Source: Stenotrophomonas sp. MYb238 (GTDB lineage Bacteria > Pseudomonadota > Gammaproteobacteria > Xanthomonadales > Xanthomonadaceae). From it: a DNA stretch of 57,734 bases. The stretch is taken from the NCBI RefSeq assembly GCF_009496535.1, contig NZ_WIDL01000009.1, positions 1 through 57,734 of the forward strand, given 5' to 3'. The translations under genes were made by a program, and so were the position numbers. The notes beneath the pieces are model-generated. The model saw only the letters and a program-made list of their open reading frames with translations. It was not told the DNA's origin and ran no database searches. This document shows, piece after piece, positions 9,031-17,635 of the stretch; the stretch's first letter is position 1; each line of letters opens with the position of its first letter.

Positions 9031-11901
9031 TCAATCGAAGCGGTACTCGACCTGCAGGTTGAACGAGCGCCCGCGCGGATCGGCCACGCGCGGCTCCCAG
9101 GTGGCGCCGGAGGCGAAGTCGACCTGGTGCGCGGTGAACGGCGGATCGGTATTGAGCAGGTTGCGCACCGCCAGGGTGAAGCGCGTGTTCTCCAGGCCGG
9201 TCCAGGTCAGGCTGTAGTTGTAGGTGATGTAGTCGTCCACGTCCGGGTTCCAGTTGGCCGGCGTGTAGAAGCCGCCCTCCACGCTCACCGGTTCCTCGTC
9301 CTTGTAGCCGGAACGGTAGACCTGGGTCAGCAGGTGCGCCCAGTCGCCGCGGGCCCAGCCCAAACTCAGCGTGTGCTTCCACTTCAGCGGCAGGTTGTAG
9401 AAGCGCACATATTCGCCGACCTTGTTCTCGCCGTAGGGCTCGTTGGCCAGCGACTTTTCCTTGAACGTGTCGATGTAGCTGCCGTTGAGGTTGACCTGCC
9501 AGCGGCCGCCGGCCAGCTCGCCGCTCAGGTTCGCGTCCAGTTCCACGCCGCGGGTCAGGGTGCCGCCGGAATTGATGTAGCGCTGGTCGATCGCGGTGAC
9601 CTTGCCGCTGCTGTCGCGGATCCAGTTGTCCGGGAACAGCGCGTAGTTGGCGGTCAGCGTCGCCAGGTTGGGCACGCGGATGGTGTTGGTGCGCTCGATC
9701 TCCCACCAGTCCAGGCTCAGGTTGAAGGTATCCGTCGGCGAGAACACGAAGCCGATGCTCTTCTGCTCGGACTCCTCCGGCTGCAGGTCGGTCTTGCCGC
9801 CGGTGATGATCACCGGCTGGATCAGGTCGCAGCCCGGTATCGACGAATTGACCGAGCCGCCGGGGCAGCTGGCCGGGTCGACCAGGTCGCGGCCGAAGTA
9901 GTCCACGCGGTTGACGCCGGCGAACAGCTTGGTGAACTCGGGCACCTTGAAGCCGGTGCTGTAGGCGCCGCGGAACGCCAGCGACTCGATCGGCTGCCAC
10001 TTGAACGAGTACTTCGGGTTGGTGGTGCCGCCGAAGGTGTCGTAGCGGTCGTGGCGCACCGCCACGGTCACGTCCAGGGTGTCAACGATCGGCAGGTACA
10101 TCTCCGCGTACACCGCCTTGACGTCGCGGCGCACCTTGGGCAGTTCGCTGGTCTCGTCGAACGGCGCCTGGTAGATGGTGTTGTAGTTCAGCGGCAGGCC
10201 GTCGAGCACCTGCACGCCGCCGAACTCGAACTCCTCGCGCCGCCCCTCCACGCCGGTGGCCAGCTGCGCCTCGCTGCCCCACAGGCTGAAGCCGAGCCCG
10301 CCGCTGAAACTGGCGTCCACCGTGGTGACGGTGGACTTGCCGCCGTACAGGTGCACGCCGCTGGCCGAGGCGGCCTGCAGCGCGGCCATGCCCTGCGCGC
10401 CCTGCTGCTGGCCCGGCATCAGGAACGGATTGAGTAGGCCGCTGCCGAGCGCGTCCCTCAGCCCGCTGGAGAAGTAGTAGCCGCCGCGCAGGACCGATTC
10501 GGCCTCGTTGGAGGCGCGCGACACGCCCACGTCGTAGTCCCAGCTGCCGATGCTGCCCTCGATGCCGGCCAGCATGCGGTAGGACTTCGTGGTGGTGTCG
10601 ATCTGGCGCGGGCCGCAGGCCATGCAGCGCCAGCGGTAGGGGATCGGGTTGCCGTAGGTCAGGTTGGCCGTGCCGAAGTAGGCGGCCAGCGCGTTGTAGA
10701 CCTGGTCGTAGGTCTGCTTGGTGTAGTCGTTCAGCGGATACCAGGTGCTCGGGCTCATCACCGAGGTGGCCGAGGCGCTGGAGGTGAGCTGCAGCGGCTC
10801 GTACTCGCGCTGCGATTCCACCCGCGAGCCCATCGCCTCGGCGTAGAAGCGGTGGTTGTCGCCGATGCGGAAGGTGGCGCGGCCGAGGAACTGCAAGCTG
10901 TCCTGCGGCTGCTGCAGCGCCTGCGCGGCCGGGTAGTCCCAGGCGCAGGCGTACTTGGAGCTGCCGCTGTCCCACAGCCGGTAGTCGTACGGGCCCATCG
11001 CCGGGCCGCCGTTCTCGCAGCCGGCGCCGCCCGGCAGGTTGAGGATGTTGACGTAGTTCTGCTTGCTGCCGCCGTCCGGGTCGATCAGCGAGCCGTTGAT
11101 GATGCCGCCGGTGGCGTTGGTCACGGTGGCGAACGGCGTGCCGCGCGTGTCCGGCGACACGCCGCGGTCGGGCTGGAAGCTGTTGGCGAAATCGCGCTGG
11201 TAGCCGCGCAGGAACTCGCTGCGCCGCCAGTTGACCGTGCCCCACACGTTCCAGCGGTCGGTGTCCAGGTCGCCGACGCCGCCGAGCAGGCTGTAGTTGT
11301 AGATGTTGCCGCCGCCGTCCTGGGTGACGTCGAAGCCGGCATTGACGGCGATGCCCCGGTAGTCGGTGCGGGTGATGAAGTTGATCACGCCGCCGATGGC
11401 GTCGGTACCGTACATGGCCGAGGCGCCGTCGCGCAGCACCTCGACCCGGTCGATCGCCGCGAACGGAATGGAGTTCAGGTCCACCGCCTGGCCGCGCAGG
11501 CCGTGGGTGGCGACACGGCGGCCGTTGAGCAGCACCAGGGTGGCGTCGCTGCCCTGCCCGCGCAGGTTGGCGCCGGACACGCCGGCGGTGCCGCGCAGCT
11601 CGCCCAGGTCCATGTCCACCGAGGCCGACACCATGCCGTCGGCGCCGTTGCCGGCGATGTTGAGGAAGGACAGCAGCTGCTCGGCCGAGGTGATGCCCTG
11701 CGCCTCGATCTCGGCCTTCTGCACGATGGTGACCGGCAGCGCGGCCTCCACGTCCACGCGTTTGATGCGCGAGCCGGTGACGTTGACCTTGTCCAGGGTG
11801 GTGGCCGCGGGCGCGGCGTCCTGCGCGGCGGCCGGCGCGGCCAGGGCCGCCAGCAACGCGGCGCAGAGGAAGTTCAATCGGGGGTCGGGCTGGCTACGCA
11901 T
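9031..11901 (-). CDS. TonB-dependent outer-membrane receptor
   Basis: 956 aa, starting at an ATG preceded by CTGGAGAC. A signal peptide (about residues 1-26, ending AAAQ) is followed by a plug domain with VTGSRIKR, LNGRRV and the sequence VEVLRDGASAMYGTDAIGGV. A large beta-barrel follows, ending VEYRFD with an aromatic-rich last strand. It imports a ligand across the outer membrane using ExbBD-TonB energy. The barrel type is the one common in Xanthomonadaceae next to hydrolases. The ligand is not readable from sequence; neighbours suggest a peptide or amino-acid derivative. The S12 hydrolase lies 65 bp upstream and the racemase 46 bp downstream, so these three form a likely operon. Confidence 0.92.
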   Translation of the reverse strand: MRSQPDPRLNFLCAALLAALAAPAAAQDAAPAATTLDKVNVTGSRIKRVDVEAALPVTIVQKAEIEAQGITSAEQLLSFLNIAGNGADGMVSASVDMDLGELRGTAGVSGANLRGQGSDATLVLLNGRRVATHGLRGQAVDLNSIPFAAIDRVEVLRDGASAMYGTDAIGGVINFITRTDYRGIAVNAGFDVTQDGGGNIYNYSLLGGVGDLDTDRWNVWGTVNWRRSEFLRGYQRDFANSFQPDRGVSPDTRGTPFATVTNATGGIINGSLIDPDGGSKQNYVNILNLPGGAGCENGGPAMGPYDYRLWDSGSSKYACAWDYPAAQALQQPQDSLQFLGRATFRIGDNHRFYAEAMGSRVESQREYEPLQLTSSASATSVMSPSTWYPLNDYTKQTYDQVYNALAAYFGTANLTYGNPIPYRWRCMACGPRQIDTTTKSYRMLAGIEGSIGSWDYDVGVSRASNEAESVLRGGYYFSSGLRDALGSGLLNPFLMPGQQQGAQGMAALQAASASGVHLYGGKSTVTTVDASFSGGLGFSLWGSEAQLATGVEGRREEFEFGGVQVLDGLPLNYNTIYQAPFDETSELPKVRRDVKAVYAEMYLPIVDTLDVTVAVRHDRYDTFGGTTNPKYSFKWQPIESLAFRGAYSTGFKVPEFTKLFAGVNRVDYFGRDLVDPASCPGGSVNSSIPGCDLIQPVIITGGKTDLQPEESEQKSIGFVFSPTDTFNLSLDWWEIERTNTIRVPNLATLTANYALFPDNWIRDSSGKVTAIDQRYINSGGTLTRGVELDANLSGELAGGRWQVNLNGSYIDTFKEKSLANEPYGENKVGEYVRFYNLPLKWKHTLSLGWARGDWAHLLTQVYRSGYKDEEPVSVEGGFYTPANWNPDVDDYITYNYSLTWTGLENTRFTLAVRNLLNTDPPFTAHQVDFASGATWEPRVADPRGRSFNLQVEYRFD

Positions 11902-11966
11902 GATGTCTCCAGGGGATGGGGGGACGGACGACCAAGCAGTACGGCGGTGGAACGGAGGCGGCGCGG

Positions 11967-13079
11967 TCAGCGCGGCGCAGGCGGGACTTCGTCGAGGAAC
12001 AGCGCGCCGATCGCGCGCGCGGTGTCGTAGGGCGTGGGATCGTTGCGGTTGCTCAGCAGCACCACGGTCAGGTGCTGCTCCGGCCAGCGCACCAGGCTGT
12101 TGCGGAAACCGATGCTCTCGCCGTTGTGCCATTGCCGGCCCTCGGCGACGCGCCAGCCGAAGCCGTACCAGGTCGCTTCCGGCGCGGTCGCGACCTGCAC
12201 CTGGCGGCCCAGCGCCAGCGCGCGCGTGGCCGCGTCGAACAGGCGGCCGTCGTACCAGGCGGCGTCCCAGCGGGCCAGATCGTCGATGTTGGAATAGATG
12301 CCGCCGTCGCCGAGCACGGCGCTGTAGATGTTCTGGTCGGTGCGCTCCCAGCCCTGCGCGGCCTGGCTGTAGCCCCAGGCGCGGTGCGGCACGTCCGGGC
12401 CGCCGGCGACGTAGGCCAGGCTGTCGCGCATGCCCAGCGGCGCGAAGATGCGGGTGCGCAGGAACGCCGGGAAATCCATGCCCGAGGCGCGCTCGACCAC
12501 CAATGCCAGCAGCGCATAGCCGCTGTTGCTGTAGCGGTAGGTGCCGGGCGGGAAATACAGCCGGTCCTGGCGTTCCAGCAGCGCCAGCACGCCGGCATCG
12601 CGGATCTGCCCCTGCCAGGAAGCGCCCATCAGGTCTTCGTAGTCGAGCACGCCGGAGGTGTGCGCGAGCAGGTGGCGCAGGGTGATGGCATCGGCCGCGG
12701 GCGGCAGCGAGGGCAGCCAGCGCTTGACCGGATCGTCGATGGACAGCGCGCCGTCCTGCGCCAGCAGCAGCACCGCGGCGGCGGTGAACTGCTTGCTCAC
12801 CGAGGCCAGCCGGTAGTTGGTGTCGGCGCCGGCGGCGATGCCGTTCTCCAGATCGGCGCGCCCGTAGCCGCGCCGCACCAGCGCCCTGCCGTCCTTCAGC
12901 ACCAGCAGCGAAGCGCCGGGAACGTCGCCGTCGTAGGGCCGCATCAGGGCATCGAGCGCGGCCTGCCGGGCGGCCTCGTCGGCCGCAGTCGCCGCCGGCG
13001 CCGGCATCGCCAGCGACAGGAGCAGCAACGCCGTTGGCCAGGCCACAGCAATCGACCGCAGGCAGAACCGGTTGCGCAT
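11967..13079 (-). CDS. Serine hydrolase of the S12 / class C beta-lactamase family
   Basis: 370 aa with a signal peptide (hydrophobic residues 11-30, ending PAPAA). The penicilloyl-serine-transferase motifs are present: SxxK as Ser93-Val-Ser-Lys96, YxN as Tyr183-Ser-Asn185, and HNGESIGF in place of the third box near residue 320. Family members include DD-peptidases, D-aminopeptidases and esterases, so the substrate cannot be assigned. As first gene of an apparent TonB-receptor/racemase operon it may trim peptides, possibly with D-residues, in the periplasm. That is inference. Confidence 0.85.
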   Translation of the reverse strand: MRNRFCLRSIAVAWPTALLLLSLAMPAPAATAADEAARQAALDALMRPYDGDVPGASLLVLKDGRALVRRGYGRADLENGIAAGADTNYRLASVSKQFTAAAVLLLAQDGALSIDDPVKRWLPSLPPAADAITLRHLLAHTSGVLDYEDLMGASWQGQIRDAGVLALLERQDRLYFPPGTYRYSNSGYALLALVVERASGMDFPAFLRTRIFAPLGMRDSLAYVAGGPDVPHRAWGYSQAAQGWERTDQNIYSAVLGDGGIYSNIDDLARWDAAWYDGRLFDAATRALALGRQVQVATAPEATWYGFGWRVAEGRQWHNGESIGFRNSLVRWPEQHLTVVLLSNRNDPTPYDTARAIGALFLDEVPPAPR

Positions 13080-13650
13080 GCGTCCCCCGCATGGAAGAAG
13101 ACAGGAGTGATGGAAAGCCGCCGCCGACGGGCCGGCGACCGGAATCCCGGCAAGCCTGCCCCCGCACTCCCTGCGCCTGTACCGGACTCCCCGATCCGGT
13201 CTCCCCTTCGCACCGCCCGTCGCGCCTTCACCTTGGCGCTTTCACCCCGGCAGCGTCAACGACATCGACACGACCTGCGGACCGGCGCCCGCCACGCCCG
13301 CGGGGCGCGCCGCACACCCACGCGCCGCCTGTCCGGGCACGCCCCGGACCCGGCGAAAACGCCCATCGAATCCAAGGCTTGGCGAGGGCGCGGACAGCGT
13401 GCGCGGCCCTGCCCGCCGGCGACGCCCGCACACGCGCCCGGGCACCATCCATAGCCTGCGGTTGTGGATCACCCAATCAATGCGAGGGGTTGGCCGTTGC
13501 ATCCGAAACCAAAGCCCCGTACGCCCACCGGCTAGTCGTGATCTCTCAGCAGGTTTTCATCCGGGGGAGTCCCGGAAGACTGGACGCCAGCCTCGGCTGC
13601 AACCCTCCCCTCTCACGCATGCCACTGCACAACGCGCCGGGTTTACACGG
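13080..13650. other. 571-bp intergenic region, no gene recognised
   Basis: Lies between the 3' end of the QEGLA gene and the 5' end of the S12 hydrolase, both on the minus strand, so it should hold the promoter of the hydrolase/receptor/racemase group. No open frame in it has family character. Composition loosens to less GC-rich around 13455-13560, a plausible promoter stretch, but I could not place -35/-10 boxes with confidence. No tRNA-like T-loop was seen. Confidence 0.4.
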
Positions 13651-14904
13651 CTAGTCGTCGATGCGGTCCATGCGGATGCGGTTGGCGAACAGCGAGAACG
13701 CCAGCGTGCCGGCCAGCCGGTTGGCGCGCTGCAGCCATGGCGGCAGCCAGCGCGGCGGCGCCAGCGCCCCGCTCTCGAACAGCGGCGCCAGCGCCTGCGC
13801 ATCGTCCAGCGTCATCTTGCCGGCGAATAGCCAGTGGCAGTACCGCAGCTTCTCGTCGCGCAGCATCTGCCGGAAGAAGGTATGCACCGACACCAGCCCG
13901 CGCAGGTACACGGTGTCCTTGGTGAAGGCGCCGCCGCCGCAGGCCGGCACCCCGCGGAACACGCGCTGGGCCGAGGCGAAGCTCTCCTCGGCGGTCTGTC
14001 CCGCGTCGCGGAAGTAGCCGAACACCTCGACGAAATCGGCGCCGTCGCGCGCCATCGCGATCGCCTCGATGCGCAGGCTGATGCGCTTGAGCCGCTGGAT
14101 GTCGATGCTGCCGGTGATCTGCTCGGCGAACGTCGCCAGTCCCTCCTGGGTGGCGGTGATGCGCGGCGAGGACAGCGCCAGGCTCGGTAGCACCGCCTGC
14201 CGGCGCCCGTTGAGCGCGGTCAGTGAATGCACCAGCGCCTCGTGGTGGAACAGCTGCGCGCGGTCGTAGACGCTGAAGCAGGCGCCGCTGCGCAGGCGGA
14301 TCTGGGTGGCGCCGGCGGCGGCCTTGGCGATCAGGTCCGGGTCCAGCACCACGGCGATCACGCGCGACTCGAAGAAACCGTCCAGGTCGTTCTGCAGCTG
14401 CAGCTGCAGCGCGACGGCCGAGACCGGCACCTGTTCCTCCGGCGCCAGCAGCTCGTGGTCCAGTTCGTTGGCGATCTGGATGAAATGCCGCGCCGCCTCG
14501 CGCGCGGTCGGGCCGTGGCCGGGCATTGGCTGTTCCGGCGTGCCGAACAGCTGCGCCGACAGCGCATCCACCTCGCGCGTGCCCAGCGCCTCCAGCAGGC
14601 GCGCGGCCAGGTCCCAGCTGGCGGCCGAGTCGCGCAGGTAGCGCCCCAGCGGATGCCCCGGATCGGCCGCCGCGGCGATCGCCTCCAGCTCGCGCCGCGC
14701 CTGGCTGAAATCGTGCTTCGGATACGCCACCTGCGGCAGCACCGGATTGCCGCGGGCCACGCTGTCCAGGAACGGCGCCTGCGTCGACGCCGGCCAGCTC
14801 GCCAGGGTCAGCAGGCGGATGCCGCGCACCGCCGCCACCAGCCGCGCATCGAGCGCGGCGTGGTGGGCGATGGCCGGATCGGAGGAAATGCCGGTAGCGT
14901 TCAT
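13651..14904 (-). CDS. QEGLA-motif protein (DUF1704/MATCAP-like putative metallopeptidase)
   Basis: 417 aa. It carries the namesake QEGLA at 253-257 and, upstream, HEALVH at 221-226, an HExxxH zinc-type motif. Bacterial members are annotated as flavohemoglobin-expression-modulating proteins; the eukaryotic relatives (KIAA0895/MATCAP) are tubulin carboxypeptidases using HExxxH plus a downstream glutamate, here probably Glu254. No signal peptide, so cytoplasmic. The start at 14904 was chosen as the first ATG with the conserved-looking N-terminus. The divergent S41 gene starts 86 bp away. A peptidase role is an inference from the motif. Confidence 0.82.
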   Translation of the reverse strand: MNATGISSDPAIAHHAALDARLVAAVRGIRLLTLASWPASTQAPFLDSVARGNPVLPQVAYPKHDFSQARRELEAIAAAADPGHPLGRYLRDSAASWDLAARLLEALGTREVDALSAQLFGTPEQPMPGHGPTAREAARHFIQIANELDHELLAPEEQVPVSAVALQLQLQNDLDGFFESRVIAVVLDPDLIAKAAAGATQIRLRSGACFSVYDRAQLFHHEALVHSLTALNGRRQAVLPSLALSSPRITATQEGLATFAEQITGSIDIQRLKRISLRIEAIAMARDGADFVEVFGYFRDAGQTAEESFASAQRVFRGVPACGGGAFTKDTVYLRGLVSVHTFFRQMLRDEKLRYCHWLFAGKMTLDDAQALAPLFESGALAPPRWLPPWLQRANRLAGTLAFSLFANRIRMDRIDD

Positions 14905-14990
14905 GTGCACACCCTGGTCAATCGTGCCCTGACGGATTGTCCGCGACACGGGCGTGCACCTACAGTCGCACGAACCCGCTGGAGCAAGGG

Positions 14991-16304
14991 ATGATCCTGC
15001 CGACGTCGCGCCGCGCCCTGCCGCTGCTCCACCTGCTGCTGGCCTGCCTGCCGGCGCTTGCCGGCTGCAATACGGTTCCCTACGCCCGCAGCGGCGAACT
15101 GCCCGCCCGCATCGAGGTGCCCGATGGCTCCGCACAGCGCGCCGGATTGAACGCAGCAACCTACGACACCGCCGTGCGCCATGCGAGGCGGCTGTTCTAC
15201 CGGGACCCCGCCGGCTTCACCCGCCTCGCCCGCGAACGACGCGCCGGCGCGGTCGCCCAGCCCGACGAGGACAGCTTCTACAGCGCGTTGAACCAAGTGC
15301 TCGCCACGCTCGGCGATGCCCACAGCCATGCCGTGGCGCCGGGCGAACGCGCCGCCAACGCCGCTGCCCTGCGCAATGGCGGCAGCGATGGCGGCATCGG
15401 CTACGGTTTCATGCGGGCGCAGTCCGGAAGGGGCGAATCCGTGCTGGCCGTCCTTCCCGGCAGCGCCGCATCCGCGGCCGGGATATTGCCGGGCTGGCAG
15501 CTCCTGGGCATCGACGGGCAACCGCCCTGGATGCACCGCAGGCGCGAGCGGCAACCGGCCCTGTTCCTGTTCAAGGACCGGGAAGGCCGCCAGCACGGGC
15601 ACCGTCTCGTCCCCGGCCCGCTGCCGCCGGTGCGGATGCGGGAAAGCCGCTACCTGCCGGGCGGCCTGCTGTACCTGCACTGGAAGCTGTTCGACGACGA
15701 CAGCCTGCAATGGCTGCGCGCCTCGTTCGCCGCCGCGCGCGAGCGGGACGGGCTCGAAGGCATCGTGATCGACCTGCGGGGGAATGCCGGGGGCATCGCC
15801 CGGGTCGCGGCCGAGGTCTACGCGATGCTCGATGGCGACGGCGTTTTCGCCTGGCTGGAGACGCGGCGGGGACGGGAAGCCGAAGGCCCGGCTTCGCCAT
15901 CGTTGCGGTATGGCGACGGCCCGCTGCTGGTACTGGTGGATGCGGCCTCGGCAAGCGCGGCCGAACTGCTCGCCGCCCGCCTGCGGGAAAGCGGACGCGC
16001 GATGCTGATCGGCGAAACCACCGCGGGGGCCGTGGTCGCCTCGCGCGGAATCGACCTGCCCGACGGCGGCGAGCTTTCCATCGGCATGCAGGAAATCCGC
16101 ACCGGCGGCGGGCAGGTGCTGGAGGGCAAGGGCGTCACGCCCGATCTTGCCGCACCCTGGACGCCGGAAGCGGTCAGCGAGGGCCGGGACCCGGCCCTGG
16201 ACGTGGTCGCGAGGATTGTCGAAGAACTGGCGAAAGCACGCGCGGGCACGGGAGACGCCGAAGACGCCGGCGAAAAGCCGACAGCGGACGACAAGGACAT
16301 CTGA
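14991..16304 (+). CDS. S41-family peptidase lipoprotein
   Basis: 437 aa from the ATG at 14991, which follows GAGCAAGGG; an upstream in-frame ATG at 14937 would bury the signal. The lipobox LAGC gives lipid-modified Cys26. A PDZ-like segment (about residues 130-200) precedes the tail-specific-protease core with DLRGNAGG (near 255) and the nucleophile context DAASASAAE (near 325). The place where Ctp-type enzymes carry the catalytic lysine reads GETTAGAVV, with no lysine, so the catalytic arrangement may resemble other S41 subgroups. Substrate unknown; location probably the periplasmic face of a membrane. Confidence 0.85.
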   Translation: MILPTSRRALPLLHLLLACLPALAGCNTVPYARSGELPARIEVPDGSAQRAGLNAATYDTAVRHARRLFYRDPAGFTRLARERRAGAVAQPDEDSFYSALNQVLATLGDAHSHAVAPGERAANAAALRNGGSDGGIGYGFMRAQSGRGESVLAVLPGSAASAAGILPGWQLLGIDGQPPWMHRRRERQPALFLFKDREGRQHGHRLVPGPLPPVRMRESRYLPGGLLYLHWKLFDDDSLQWLRASFAAARERDGLEGIVIDLRGNAGGIARVAAEVYAMLDGDGVFAWLETRRGREAEGPASPSLRYGDGPLLVLVDAASASAAELLAARLRESGRAMLIGETTAGAVVASRGIDLPDGGELSIGMQEIRTGGGQVLEGKGVTPDLAAPWTPEAVSEGRDPALDVVARIVEELAKARAGTGDAEDAGEKPTADDKDI

Positions 16305-16374
16305 CTCCACGCCGGGTACACACCCGATACCGTCGCCCCGGTCGGCAACCCCATGCTTCCGCCATTCCTGCATT

Positions 16375-16392
16375 TGCCGGGCATGCCCGGCA
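16375..16392. terminator. Palindrome between convergent S41 and rsgA genes
   Basis: The 18-bp perfect palindrome TGCCGGGCATGCCCGGCA sits between two gene ends. It can fold on both strands and may serve as a weak bidirectional terminator; there is no T tract. Confidence 0.3.
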
Positions 16393-16408
16393 CCGGCCGG
16401 GCGGCGCC

Positions 16409-17506
16409 TCAACGCCGCTTCGGCTTCCCCGCCGGCCGCCACTGCGCGCCGCGGCCACTGCTCCGCCGCTCGGTGGCCTGCTCGGCCTGGCGCTGCGCCA
16501 GCTTGGCCGCGGCGGCGGCCACTTCCTCGCGCAGCTTGAGGTAGTTGAGCAGGCGGCTTTCGTCGATCTGCCCGAGTTCGATGGCCGCGCGCACCGCGCA
16601 GCCCGGCTCGTGCTGGTGCGAGCAGTCGCGGAAGCGGCACTGCTCGGTCAGCGCCTCGATGTCGGCGAAACCGCCTTCGGCCAGGGTTTCCTCGCCGGTG
16701 GGCTTGAGCTCGCGCATGCCCGGCGTGTCGATCAGGCAGGCGCCGCCGGGCAGCGGCAGCAGCGCGCGGTGCGTGGTGGTGTGGCGGCCGCGCGAGTCGC
16801 TGCCGCGCACCTCGCCGGTCTTCATGCGGTCCTCGCCGAGCAGCGTGTTGGTCAGCGTGGACTTGCCGGCGCCGGAGGAGCCGACCAGCACCACGGTGCG
16901 GCCCGGCCCCAGCCACGGCGCCAGCGCCGCGACACTGGCCGGGTCCTTGCCGTTGATCGCCAGCAGCGGGATGTCCTGCGCGGCCAGGTCTTCCAGCACC
17001 GCCAGCGCGTCGGCGCCGTACTCGGTCTGGTCGGCCTTGGTCAGCACCACCACCGGCGCCGCGCCGCCGCTGCCGGCCAGCATCAGGTAGCGCTCGATCC
17101 GGCGCGGGTTGAAGTCCGCGTCCAGCCCGCAGACGATGAACACCGTGTCGATGTTGGCCGCGATCACCTGCTGGTGGTAATGCTCGCCGGCCGCGCCGCG
17201 CTTGATCGAGGTGCGCCGCGGCAGGAGCGCGACGATGCGCGCCTCCTCCAGCAGCACCCAGTCGCCGACCGCCGCGCGCTCGTGGCTCGGGAAGCGCGGC
17301 CGCTGCCATTCCGGCAGCGACTCGGCCTTGAGCGCGGCGTCGGGCGCGTCGGCCACCACGTAGCCGGAACGGTGCTGCTCGACCACCCGCGCCGGACGCG
17401 CCTGCGGGTGCGCGGCGAGGGCGGCCTGCCATGCGGGCGCTTCGGGTGGGCCGGGCCAGGGCCAGCCGATGTGGCCCAGCGCGGTGAAATCGATGGTGTC
17501 GGTCAT
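16409..17506 (-). CDS. rsgA: Ribosome small subunit-dependent GTPase A
   Basis: 365 aa, usual length. The order of GTPase motifs is circularly permuted, as in RsgA/YjeQ: G4 TKAD (near 180), then G1 GSSGAGKST (near 230) and G3 DTPG (near 285). A C-terminal zinc knuckle follows (CRFRDC, H, C near 310-325), and the tail is basic. The protein helps mature the 30S subunit and is cytoplasmic. Divergent from the aminotransferase gene, with 129 bp between the chosen starts. Confidence 0.95.
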   Translation of the reverse strand: MTDTIDFTALGHIGWPWPGPPEAPAWQAALAAHPQARPARVVEQHRSGYVVADAPDAALKAESLPEWQRPRFPSHERAAVGDWVLLEEARIVALLPRRTSIKRGAAGEHYHQQVIAANIDTVFIVCGLDADFNPRRIERYLMLAGSGGAAPVVVLTKADQTEYGADALAVLEDLAAQDIPLLAINGKDPASVAALAPWLGPGRTVVLVGSSGAGKSTLTNTLLGEDRMKTGEVRGSDSRGRHTTTHRALLPLPGGACLIDTPGMRELKPTGEETLAEGGFADIEALTEQCRFRDCSHQHEPGCAVRAAIELGQIDESRLLNYLKLREEVAAAAAKLAQRQAEQATERRSSGRGAQWRPAGKPKRR

Positions 17507-17635
17507 CGGCCAATTCTAAGCGGCGCGGCGTTCGCGGCCGCCTGCCGGGGCCGATTTCCGTTCCGCGCGGAACCATCGCCCCGCAACGCAGCAATTCCGC
17601 TACCATGCGGTTTCCCGCCCATGACGGCCCCACGC

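Noticed and set aside
13530-13650. Ten-base direct repeat GGCTAGTCGT at 13530 and 13640
   Set aside because: Short, and the second copy includes the stop region of a gene; not convincing as an attachment or insertion duplication.
14954-17620. Long plus-strand frame upstream of the aminotransferase
   Set aside because: It is antisense or out of frame to the S41 and rsgA genes, arginine-rich, and has no domain; the real gene begins at 17636.
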